Part shown: one piece after another, positions 1-5,998 of the stretch
Numbering within the stretch: position 1 is the first letter of the stretch
Layout: the number at the start of each line of letters is the position of its first letter
Assembly: GCA_020866945.1 (NCBI GenBank)
Contig: JAJBVW010000192.1
Location: 1 to 6,112, forward strand
Length of the DNA stretch: 6,112 nt
Direction of reading: 5' to 3'
Source of the DNA: Oscillospiraceae bacterium
GTDB taxonomy: Bacteria > Bacillota > Clostridia > Oscillospirales > Oscillospiraceae
Notes under the pieces: generated by a model
Seen by the model: the letters and a program-made list of their open reading frames with translations, nothing else
What the model was told of the DNA's origin: nothing
The model's database searches: none
Translations under genes and position numbers: made by a program

Positions 1-585
1 AACGGCTACGTGCTGGAGAGCAACAGTAGCTACTACTATTACGGCTATATCGACCTGGTGCTGCCCACCCTGGGGAGCCACGACATTACCTCTCCTCTGA
101 CGGAGGACGGCTACAGCGTGCTGATGCCTGATGCCCAGGGCCTGACGGAGATTGGGGAGAACGACGACCTGACGGTCACGGCCTTGCTGACAAGCAGCAG
201 CTCCTCCTACATCAAGGAGAGCCTGACCGGTCTGACCAGCTACGAGCAGACCGACGACGACCCTGCCGGCCCGTTCCTTCTGGGGGCGGCGGTGGAGAGC
301 GCCAGCTCCGGCGGGAAGATGGTGGTGTTCACCTCTACGCTTTTCATGGAATCGGACTACAGCGGACTGGTTTCCGGGGCCAATGAGGATTTGTTCCTGA
401 ACGCAGTGGACTGGCTGTGTGAGAAGGATTCTTCCATTTCTATCCACACCAAGACCATCAGCAGCGATTACCTGTCCTTCTCGGACAGCTCTGCCAGCAC
501 CCTGAAGATTCTGCTGGTGGTGATTGTGCCGGTGCTGTTTTTGGCCTCCGGCGTGGTGATATTCATTAGAAGGAGGCGGCGCTGA
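1..585 (+). CDS. GldG-like ABC transporter auxiliary protein, C-terminal part (5' end outside window)
   Basis: The reading frame is open from base 1, so this is the last 194 residues of a longer gene. The GTG at 10 is an internal Val codon, not a start. Visible residues form a soluble domain that includes a MVVFTSTLF strand and an EDLFLNAVDWL motif. In GldG/ABC_transp_aux-type proteins this place holds the 'xVVFGDSxF...N.DLFLNAVNWL' signature. A single hydrophobic segment follows at visible residues about 168-189, capped by five arginines, so the C-terminus should be cytoplasmic and the domain extracytoplasmic. In this family the protein is an accessory of an uncharacterised ABC transporter named after gliding motility, but clostridial homologues have no shown link to gliding. 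It overlaps the DUF4340 gene by one base (stop/start TGATG), implying translational coupling. The substrate is unknown. Family assignment is fairly secure from motif, topology and neighbour; function is inferred. Confidence 0.8.
   Translation, partial: NGYVLESNSSYYYYGYIDLVLPTLGSHDITSPLTEDGYSVLMPDAQGLTEIGENDDLTVTALLTSSSSSYIKESLTGLTSYEQTDDDPAGPFLLGAAVESASSGGKMVVFTSTLFMESDYSGLVSGANEDLFLNAVDWLCEKDSSISIHTKTISSDYLSFSDSSASTLKILLVVIVPVLFLASGVVIFIRRRRR
571..576 (+). promoter_or_regulatory. Ribosome binding site of the DUF4340 gene
   Basis: A perfect AGGAGG lies inside the last codons of the upstream gene, 8 nt before the ATG at 585. Together with the one-base stop/start overlap it fixes this start codon and suggests the two proteins are made in linked amounts. 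Confidence 0.8.
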
Positions 586-2264
586 TGAAGCGGGGCGCAA
601 AACTGGGCGTGCTGGTGGCGGCGCTGGCCGTACTGCTGGGCGCGTGGGGACTGATAAATTACCTGACCACCCAGAAGGAGGCTGCTGACGCGGCCCTGGA
701 GATAACAGATGACGACATCGACTTGGCCGTGGGCGAATATGACGATGTGACGGCCCTCTCCTGGACGTATGGCGATGAGACGGTGAATCTTACTTATGAT
801 GCGGATGCGGAGGAATGGGTCAACGCTGACGACGAGACCTGCCCTATCGACCAGACTGCTGTGGAGGCGCTGATTACTGCCGTCTCCTCCACCTGCGCCT
901 CCCAGGAGGTGACGGATGTAGAGGACTTTGAACAGTACGGTCTGGACGAGCCGACCCTGACGGTGGAGGCATCTACAGCGGATAACACCGTGAGCTATGC
1001 CGTGGGCAGCATCAGCCTGACTGGGGAATATTACGTCCGTGTTGACGGAGGAACCTCGGTCTATACGGAATCCGGCCTGCTGGCCGGGGCTTTCCAGGTG
1101 CAGATAGACGATCTGCTCCAGCTGGAGAGTACGCCGGAGGATGTGGCCTCTGTCTTGAGCCTGACCGTGGAGACGGATGTGACCTCCTATACCGTCGAAT
1201 ATGTGGAGGATGCTTCGGATATTTACTATACGAACGCCTATACTTGGTTTTTGACAGAGCTGGACGGCGTGGATTATACGGCGGCAGCCGATACGGTCTC
1301 TGAGGAAGCAGAGGAAACGGAAGAGGTCGAGGCTTCTGAGGAAACGGAAGAAGCTGAGGCCGAAGCCGAGACTATATCGGTCACAACGGGCGTTACAGCT
1401 TTGGACGCGGATTCCGCCGCGGCACTGTATGAGCTTGTCAGCGGCGTTTCCTTCCTCTCGTGTGAGACCTGGAATGCAGAGGATTTGTCTGAATACGGTC
1501 TGGACGATCCCCAGGGCGTCGCTACGCTGACCTATCTGGATTCAGAGGGGGAGACGCAGACCTTTACCCTGGAATTTGGGGATTATACCAGCGGCTATGT
1601 GTATGTCCGGCTGACCGGTTCCAATATGGTCTATCTGGCCGATGGATCCACCCTGGACGGCTTGATGTACCCGGACTGGGCATCCATGACGCCTCTGACT
1701 TTGACGCCTCTGGACTGGGATACCGTCACCACCATTGCGGTGACGCTGGACGGAACAGATACCTATGAAATCGAATGTACCTATACTATCGAGATGGTGG
1801 AGGTCGAGGCCGAGGAGGACGAGGAATCGGAAGAGACCGAAGAATCCGAAGACACCGACGCCGAAGAATCAGAAACCGAGATGGTGGAGACCCAGGTGAA
1901 TATCTACACCATCGGAGACCGAAGCCTGGACGCGGACGAAATGGACGCGTGGCTGGACGATGTATATGCCCTGACCGCCGCGAGCCTTGCCGACACGGAG
2001 GAGGGCCGTTCCGAGGTCATGACCCTGACCTTCCAGCGGGATTCCGACACCTGGCAGGAGGTAACAGTTACGTTCTGGAAGTACAGCAGCACCCAGTACC
2101 TCTGCCAGCTGAACGGCGATACGTATTATCTCGTATCCAGCTCCACCGTGGATGGCCTGTATGACGACATATGGGAGATTTTGACCGCGGAGGAAGAATC
2201 TGCCGAGGAGGAAGAAGCCTCTGAGGCGGAGACTGTGGAAACAGAAGAAACCACTGAGGATTAA
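585..2264 (+). CDS. DUF4340 domain-containing membrane-anchored protein
   Basis: This 559-residue protein has an N-terminal signal anchor (residues about 6-27, after MKRGAK) and a long acidic extracytoplasmic part. Two similar blocks are visible: EQYGLDEP at 116-123 followed by GEYYVRVDG at 147-155, and SEYGLDDP at 302-309 followed by SGYVYVRLTG at 336-345. These match the repeated 'yGLdxP...Y.r..g...Vy' pattern of DUF4340. A third, related half-block follows at about 436-530 (TIGDRSLDADEMDAWLDD, then a YLCQLNGDTYYLV strand). Three Glu-rich tracts at about 239-262, 405-432 and 535-559 separate or end the blocks. DUF4340 proteins commonly sit directly after GldG-like genes and are thought to belong to the same ABC system; their biochemical role is unknown. 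The gene ends 14 nt before a strong terminator, so it is the last of its operon. Annotation as DUF4340 is confident; any specific function would be a guess. Confidence 0.85.
   Translation: MKRGAKLGVLVAALAVLLGAWGLINYLTTQKEAADAALEITDDDIDLAVGEYDDVTALSWTYGDETVNLTYDADAEEWVNADDETCPIDQTAVEALITAVSSTCASQEVTDVEDFEQYGLDEPTLTVEASTADNTVSYAVGSISLTGEYYVRVDGGTSVYTESGLLAGAFQVQIDDLLQLESTPEDVASVLSLTVETDVTSYTVEYVEDASDIYYTNAYTWFLTELDGVDYTAAADTVSEEAEETEEVEASEETEEAEAEAETISVTTGVTALDADSAAALYELVSGVSFLSCETWNAEDLSEYGLDDPQGVATLTYLDSEGETQTFTLEFGDYTSGYVYVRLTGSNMVYLADGSTLDGLMYPDWASMTPLTLTPLDWDTVTTIAVTLDGTDTYEIECTYTIEMVEVEAEEDEESEETEESEDTDAEESETEMVETQVNIYTIGDRSLDADEMDAWLDDVYALTAASLADTEEGRSEVMTLTFQRDSDTWQEVTVTFWKYSSTQYLCQLNGDTYYLVSSSTVDGLYDDIWEILTAEEESAEEEEASEAETVETEETTED
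1299..1370 (+). repeat. Acidic low-complexity tract 1 with a 27-nt imperfect repeat
   Basis: This encodes residues 239-262 of the DUF4340 protein, mostly Glu with Ala, Thr, Ser and Val. The 13-mer GAGGAAACGGAAG occurs at 1311-1323 and again at 1338-1350, a 27-nt (9-codon) offset that keeps the frame. The second half decays into GAGGCC/GAAGCC units. The tract lies between the first and second DUF4340 blocks and is probably a flexible linker. Confidence 0.7.
1797..1880 (+). repeat. Acidic low-complexity tract 2
   Basis: This encodes residues 405-432 of the DUF4340 protein, dominated by Glu, Asp, Ser and Thr (for example EEDEESEETEESED). It interrupts the boundary between the second DUF4340 block and the third half-block. 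The DNA is built of GAGGA, GAAGA and GAATC words, giving short direct repeats such as GAATCGGAAGA / GAATCCGAAGA (1827-1837 and 1842-1852). Confidence 0.65.
2187..2261 (+). repeat. Acidic low-complexity tail (tract 3)
   Basis: This encodes residues 535-559, the extreme C-terminus of the DUF4340 protein, again almost entirely Glu with Ala, Ser, Thr and Val. It follows the last predicted beta strand and helix, and would be a free acidic tail outside the membrane. Confidence 0.65.
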
Positions 2265-2278
2265 CATCAAAACGCAGG

Positions 2279-2316
2279 AACCGCCGCCGGAAATACCGGC
2301 GGCGGTTGTGTTTTTT
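2279..2316 (+). terminator. Strong intrinsic terminator between convergent genes
   Basis: CCGCCGCCGG (2281-2290) pairs perfectly with CCGGCGGCGG (2296-2305) around an AAATA loop. Two A-T pairs extend the stem to 12 bp (2279-2307). The plus-strand 3' side reads TTGTGTTTTTT, a good U-tract, so it should end the GldG/DUF4340 transcript 14 nt after its stop. The convergent HAD gene stops at 2322, so its transcript also runs into the same hairpin. On that strand the downstream run is only TTCCTGCGTTTT, so termination there is likely weaker. Confidence 0.9.
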
Positions 2317-2321
2317 GGCCC

Positions 2322-3029
2322 TTATATCCGATTCTGGATATACGACCACAGCGCGTCGAAGTCGCCGTGAGGGTAGGCTTCTATGTCTCTGTTGTCGGGG
2401 TTCAGGAGGCAGTCGGTCAGGAGGAATACGTCCAGGCCGGCGGCCTGGGCGGCGGTGTCCTCGGTGGCGTCGTTTCCTACCATCAGGGTGGCCGCCGGGT
2501 CTGCGTTCAGACGGCGGATAACGTAAGTGAAATAGGCTGGATTGGGCTTGCAGTAGCTGGTGTTTTCATAGGTGGTATAGAGCGCGAAATCCTCCGGGGA
2601 CAGACCAGCCCAGCGGATACGGCTCTCCGTGGCGATGGCGGGGAAGATGGGATTTGTGGCCAGGGCCACCTGGATGCCATTTTCCTTCAGGCGGCGAACC
2701 GTCTCTGCTGCTTTGGGCTGGAAGCCGCAGAAGGACTGCGCCTGCTGGAAGTCCACGGCGTAAAATTCCTCGAACAGGGGGATGTCGTTCATGGCCTGAG
2801 AACCGCACAGGCGGCAAAATTCCTCCCAAAAGGCGGATTCATTGGTTTGGCTGCCGTCGTTTTTTACCATGGCCGCCGTGCCCTTCCATATCGCGTCTAT
2901 CAGCGCCTTCGGCTCATAACCGTGGGGCGCCAGTTTTTTTGCCAGGAGTGAGAAATATCCATGGACGAAAGCGTCCTGATCCATGGGCAGCAGTGTGCCG
3001 TCCAGGTCGAATAATACTGTTTTCAGCAA
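2322..3029 (-). CDS. HAD-superfamily hydrolase (phosphatase-like)
   Basis: This is a 235-residue cytoplasmic protein with the full HAD motif set. DLDGT at 8-12 gives the nucleophile Asp8 and acid/base Asp10. Thr125 in ALATN is motif II, Lys161 in CKPNP is motif III, and GNDATED at 185-191 supplies the Mg-binding acidic residues of motif IV. About 85 mostly helical residues between motifs I and II fit a C1-type cap, which sets substrate choice. Family members hydrolyse small phosphorylated metabolites; the substrate here cannot be told. The start is TTG at 3029: a GGAGG lies 7 nt upstream, and the next in-frame Met (residue 16) would lose the catalytic DLDGT motif. It lies 18 nt after the FAD gene on the same strand and is very probably co-transcribed with it. 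Confidence 0.9.
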   Translation of the reverse strand: MLKTVLFDLDGTLLPMDQDAFVHGYFSLLAKKLAPHGYEPKALIDAIWKGTAAMVKNDGSQTNESAFWEEFCRLCGSQAMNDIPLFEEFYAVDFQQAQSFCGFQPKAAETVRRLKENGIQVALATNPIFPAIATESRIRWAGLSPEDFALYTTYENTSYCKPNPAYFTYVIRRLNADPAATLMVGNDATEDTAAQAAGLDVFLLTDCLLNPDNRDIEAYPHGDFDALWSYIQNRI

Positions 3030-3036
3030 TGTATAA

Positions 3037-3041
3037 CCTCC
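3037..3041 (-). promoter_or_regulatory. Ribosome binding site that fixes the TTG start of the HAD gene
   Basis: On the minus strand, GGAGG is followed by 7 nt (TTATACA) and then TTG at 3029. It fits wholly in the 18-nt gap after the upstream FAD gene's stop. No ATG is available in frame before the catalytic motif, so this site is the main reason to accept TTG. Confidence 0.75.
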
Positions 3042-3047
3042 GATTTA

Positions 3048-4439
3048 TTATACCAGCTTCCGGCCCATAAGAACGCCCATGACGGAGCTCATCATCAGGC
3101 CGCGTGTCCAGCCGGAGCTGTCGCCCAGGCAGTGCAGGCCGGGGACGTTGGTGTTGAAGTCCTTGTCCATGCGGATGCAGTTGGAATAGAATTTCAGCTC
3201 CGGGGAATAGAGCAGGGTCTCATAGGCGGCGAAGCCGGGGACTACCTGATCCATGGCCTTGATGAAGTTTATAATGTTGATCATGGCCCGGTAGGGCATG
3301 GCGGCGGTGATGTCTCCGGCCACTACGTCCGGCAGGGTGGGGCGGACGTTGGAGCGGTCAAGCTCCTTCTGCCAGGTGCGCTTGCCGTCCAGAATATCCC
3401 CGAACCGCTGGACGAGAAGCTGGCCGTTTGCCAGCATATTGGTCAGTTCTCCCACCTTCTGGGCGTAGGCGATGGGCGGGTTGAAGGGGACAGAAAAGTT
3501 GTGGGAGCATAGGATGGCAAGATTCGTGTTCTCGCTTTTCAGCTCCTTATAGGAGTGGCCGTTGACCACGGCCAGGCCGTTGTCGTAATTTTCCTGCGCC
3601 ACGAAGCCGCCGGGGTTCTGGCAGAAGGTTCGCACCTTATTTTTAAAGGGGGGCGGGTAGCCGATGAGCTTGGACTCATAGAAGGCCCGGTTCACCGTCT
3701 CCATGACCTCGTTTCGCACCTCCACCCGGACGCCGATGTCCACCGTGCTGGGGACGTGGTCGATGCCGTAGGTGGAGCACAGCCCCTCCAGCCAGTCCGC
3801 GCCCCGGCGGCCTGTGGCCACTACGGTCTCGTCAGCATAAAGCTCAAAGTCCTGGTGTCCGTCGGTGAAGGTGACGCCCTGGCACCGGCCCTCCCGGATG
3901 ATGAGGCCGGTACACTCCGTCTGAAAGAGGATCTCCACCCCCTTGTCCTGGAGCCAATGCTCAATGTCCTCATAGAGCCGCTGGGCCTTTTCCGTGCCCA
4001 GGTGCCGGATGGGGCAGGACACCAGCTTCAGCCCCGCCTGGATGGCGCGGGTACGGATCTGCTTGACCTCCTCCGTCTCCTCCAGACCCTCTACGTGCTC
4101 GTCGGCCCCAAATTCCAGGTAGATGCCGTCGGTGTAGTTTATGGTCTCCTGGGCCAGATCCGAGCCGATGAGGTTTGGCAAATCCCCTCCCACCTCGCAG
4201 GACAGGGACAGCTTGCCGTCCGAAAAGGCTCCGGCCCCAGAGAAGCCGGTGGTGATGGCGCAGTTGGGCTTGCAGTTCATGCAGCGATTGGTCTCCGCCT
4301 TGGGGCAGTGGCGCTGCTCCACGCTTTTGCCCTTTTCCATGATAGTTATTTTCTTCGTGGAGCCGCGCCGCAGCATTTCAATGGCGGTGAAGATGCCGGC
4401 GGGGCCTGCCCCGACGATGACAACGTCAGTTTTTGCCAT
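3048..4439 (-). CDS. FAD-dependent dehydrogenase/oxidoreductase (COG2509 type)
   Basis: This is a 463-residue cytoplasmic flavoprotein. A Rossmann FAD-binding motif (VVIVGAGPAG, residues 6-15) starts at the N-terminus, with Glu35 at the end of beta-2 positioned to bind the ribose. A second strand-turn, VVATGRRGADW at 206-216, is the usual 'ATG' FAD motif. The C-terminal GLHCLGDSSGWTRGLMMSS block (434-452) contains the Gly-Asp that contacts FAD phosphates. Residues 64-79 carry TGFSGAGAFSDGKLSL, typical of the poorly characterised COG2509 group. Just before it is a cysteine cluster, C45-x7-C53-x2-C56-x3-C60. The reaction and substrate are unknown. The start is secure: an in-frame TAA lies 9 nt upstream and the Rossmann strand begins at residue 5. 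The best Shine-Dalgarno (AAGGA) is 14 nt away, longer than usual. It is the first gene of the unit with the HAD hydrolase. Confidence 0.88.
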   Translation of the reverse strand: MAKTDVVIVGAGPAGIFTAIEMLRRGSTKKITIMEKGKSVEQRHCPKAETNRCMNCKPNCAITTGFSGAGAFSDGKLSLSCEVGGDLPNLIGSDLAQETINYTDGIYLEFGADEHVEGLEETEEVKQIRTRAIQAGLKLVSCPIRHLGTEKAQRLYEDIEHWLQDKGVEILFQTECTGLIIREGRCQGVTFTDGHQDFELYADETVVATGRRGADWLEGLCSTYGIDHVPSTVDIGVRVEVRNEVMETVNRAFYESKLIGYPPPFKNKVRTFCQNPGGFVAQENYDNGLAVVNGHSYKELKSENTNLAILCSHNFSVPFNPPIAYAQKVGELTNMLANGQLLVQRFGDILDGKRTWQKELDRSNVRPTLPDVVAGDITAAMPYRAMINIINFIKAMDQVVPGFAAYETLLYSPELKFYSNCIRMDKDFNTNVPGLHCLGDSSGWTRGLMMSSVMGVLMGRKLV

Positions 4440-4504
4440 GGTTTTTTAATCATTCCTTGCTGTATAAATATGGTAAAATTGGCTCGCCGGAGGCTTGCTA
4501 TGTG

Positions 4505-4513
4505 TGGTATACT
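4505..4513 (+). promoter_or_regulatory. Candidate extended -10 promoter of hemZ
   Basis: TGG followed by TATACT (-10 at 4508-4513) is a good extended -10 match, 5 of 6 to TATAAT. No recognisable -35 lies 16-19 nt upstream, where the DNA is GC-rich (CGCCGG at 4485-4490). The start would be near 4520, giving a leader of about 75 nt. A second, more distant possibility is TGGTAAAAT at 4471-4479. Confidence 0.45.
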
Positions 4514-4539
4514 GGATAGAAAGAAATCCGGCGGGAAAC

Positions 4540-4569
4540 ATTATACCAAAATATATCCTGCCACTGCAA
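4540..4569 (-). promoter_or_regulatory. Candidate promoter of the FAD/HAD unit
   Basis: Read on the minus strand, TGG followed by TATAAT (4548-4540) is a perfect extended -10. A weak -35, TTGCAG (4569-4564), lies 18 nt upstream. Transcription would begin near 4533, giving a leader of about 94 nt before the ATG at 4439. This is a match to the sigma-A consensus by eye; no start-site data are available. Confidence 0.6.
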
Positions 4570-4581
4570 ACTGTTTTTGTC

Positions 4582-4587
4582 AAGAGG
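4582..4587 (+). promoter_or_regulatory. Ribosome binding site that selects the ATG start of hemZ
   Basis: AAGAGG lies 7 nt before ATG at 4595. The alternative in-frame TTG at 4577 would add six residues (MSRGAS), would place this site inside the gene, and has no purine-rich site of its own upstream. Confidence 0.65.
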
Positions 4588-4594
4588 CGCGTCC

Positions 4595-5995
4595 ATGAAT
4601 CTTTACTTTTCAGGCCATTCGTATAAATACGCAGCGGAGCAGATGCTTCTGACCCTGTTTCCGCAGGAGCGGCCCGTCTATCCATCCGGGGAGCCGGCTG
4701 ACGATCGGGCGGAGCTTTCCCTTGCGGCAGGGGAGGCGGTATGCCGTCTCATCCAGCAGGGCCGGGTCTTTGAGGGCCGGGCCAGGGTGGAGCCATACGA
4801 GGGAGAGCGGGAGCGGGTGCGCCGGGAGCAGCGGGCGGTGAAGCTGGCCTTTTATCGGGCGGCGCTGGCTTCCGGGATTTCTCGCCCCCCCTGGGGGGCC
4901 TTGACCGGGGTGAAGCCGGGAAAGCTCATGGCCCAATATCTGACGGCGGGCCGCAGCCGGGAGGATTTTGCCGCCGATTTTGACGTTTCTCCCCGGCGCG
5001 CTGCCCTTTGCGAGCGGACGGCCCGGGCGGCATTGGATGCCAAAGCCAGTTTGGAGCCGGGGGATGTGGGGCTGTATGTGGGCATCCCCTTCTGCCCCAC
5101 CCGCTGCGCCTATTGCTCCTTTATCTCCAGCGCCGTGGGGAGCAGCCAGGCGCTGATGGAGCCATATCTGAACGCCCTGGCCGGGGAGATCGAGCGGCTG
5201 GGCGAGAAAATCCGGGAGGCGGGGCAGCGCCCGGTGTCCCTGTATTTCGGCGGGGGAACGCCCACCACTCTGTCCCCGGAACAGCTCGACCGGCTGTGCG
5301 GCCAGATGGAGCGATGCTTCGACCTGTCCGCCCTGCGGGAATATACCGTGGAGGCGGGGCGGCCTGACACCATTACCATGGAGCGGCTGGCGGTGCTGAA
5401 AAACCACGGGGTCACCCGGGTTTCCGTGAATCCACAGACCATGTCGGATGCGGTGCTGGAAACCATAGGCCGCCGCCATACGGCGCGGGACGTGGTGGAT
5501 GCCCTCTCTCTGGTGCGCCGGGCGGGGGATTTTCAGGTGAATATGGACTTGATTGCCGGTCTGCCGGGAGACAGCGTGGAGGGGTTCCAAGCCAGCCTTG
5601 ACACGGTGCTGGCCCTGGGGCCGGAGAATGTTACCGTTCACACCCTGGCCATCAAAAACGGCTCCCGCCTGGCGGAGCATCCCCAGGCCCTGCCGGATGG
5701 AGCGGCCGTGGGCCGGATGGTGGATTACGCCGTGGAGCGGCTGACGGAGGCCGGATATGTCCCCTATTATCTCTACCGGCAGAAATATATGTCCGGCGGC
5801 TGGGAAAACGTGGGCTGGGCCAGGCCGGGAACGGAAAACCTCTATAACATTCTGATGATGGAGGAGCTGGCCCCTATTTACGCTATGGGGGCGGGAGGCT
5901 CCACGAAAATCCCCGGCCCGGACGGCTCCATCCAGCGGCGGATGAACCCCAAATATCCCAAGGAATACATTGAGCGAATGCAGCAGGAGGCATAA
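4595..5995 (+). CDS. hemZ: Coproporphyrinogen dehydrogenase HemZ (radical SAM, oxygen-independent)
   Basis: This 466-residue cytoplasmic enzyme is a radical SAM protein of the HemN/HemW/HemZ family. The 4Fe-4S site is C167-PTR-C171-AY-C174, within YVGIPFCPTRCAYCSF. Gly stands where HemN and HemW have His, as in HemZ. Further family blocks are FGGGTPTTL (218-226, SAM binding), VEAGRPDT (252-259), RVSVNPQTM (275-283) and NMDLIAGLPG (316-325). A HemZ-specific N-terminal region precedes the core and includes RPPWGALTGVKPGKL (97-111). The C-terminal YYLYRQK (391-397) and WENVGWA (403-409) also match HemZ. The known B. subtilis role is anaerobic oxidative decarboxylation of coproporphyrinogen III to protoporphyrinogen IX. 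Family assignment is firm; that reaction in this organism is inferred, because no other haem gene is in view. The following gene starts 3 nt after the stop, so the two are co-transcribed. Confidence 0.92.
   Translation: MNLYFSGHSYKYAAEQMLLTLFPQERPVYPSGEPADDRAELSLAAGEAVCRLIQQGRVFEGRARVEPYEGERERVRREQRAVKLAFYRAALASGISRPPWGALTGVKPGKLMAQYLTAGRSREDFAADFDVSPRRAALCERTARAALDAKASLEPGDVGLYVGIPFCPTRCAYCSFISSAVGSSQALMEPYLNALAGEIERLGEKIREAGQRPVSLYFGGGTPTTLSPEQLDRLCGQMERCFDLSALREYTVEAGRPDTITMERLAVLKNHGVTRVSVNPQTMSDAVLETIGRRHTARDVVDALSLVRRAGDFQVNMDLIAGLPGDSVEGFQASLDTVLALGPENVTVHTLAIKNGSRLAEHPQALPDGAAVGRMVDYAVERLTEAGYVPYYLYRQKYMSGGWENVGWARPGTENLYNILMMEELAPIYAMGAGGSTKIPGPDGSIQRRMNPKYPKEYIERMQQEA
5985..5990 (+). 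promoter_or_regulatory. Ribosome binding site of the gene after hemZ
   Basis: A perfect AGGAGG inside the last codons of hemZ lies 8 nt before ATG at 5999. It supports a real downstream gene and translational coupling. Confidence 0.75.
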
Positions 5996-5998
5996 ACT

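Noticed and set aside
10..585. GTG at base 10 as the start of a small separate gene
   Set aside because: The frame is open to the window edge, and the peptide begins in the middle of a GldG-like domain, so the gene is truncated by the window.
1775..2164. Arg-rich plus-strand frame resembling a basic RNA-binding protein
   Set aside because: It arises from reading the Glu/Asp codons of acidic tract 2 in a shifted frame; the DUF4340 frame continues through it with family motifs on both sides.
4578..4583. Perfect minus-strand TTGACA as a -35 box for the FAD gene
   Set aside because: The good TATAAT is 32 nt away, and at 17 nt spacing only CAGGAT is found. It overlaps the hemZ ribosome binding site and is probably chance, though a weak second promoter cannot be excluded.
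4577..4594. TTG at 4577 as the hemZ start
   Set aside because: The ATG at 4595 has AAGAGG 7 nt upstream and begins close to where HemZ proteins normally start.
4440..4594. Riboswitch or structured RNA in the divergent intergenic region
   Set aside because: Only short inverted repeats are present. No conserved riboswitch core or leader terminator was recognised in either direction.
3555..4598. Long plus-strand open frame (347 codons) opposite the FAD gene
   Set aside because: It is a shadow of a GC-rich coding gene. The sense strand has clear FAD motifs, while this frame has no recognisable domain and no good ribosome binding site.
4610..5680. Long minus-strand open frame (356 codons) opposite hemZ
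   Set aside because: It lies antisense to an unmistakable radical SAM gene. Its composition (His, Pro, Gly and Arg rich) is typical of a reverse-complement shadow.
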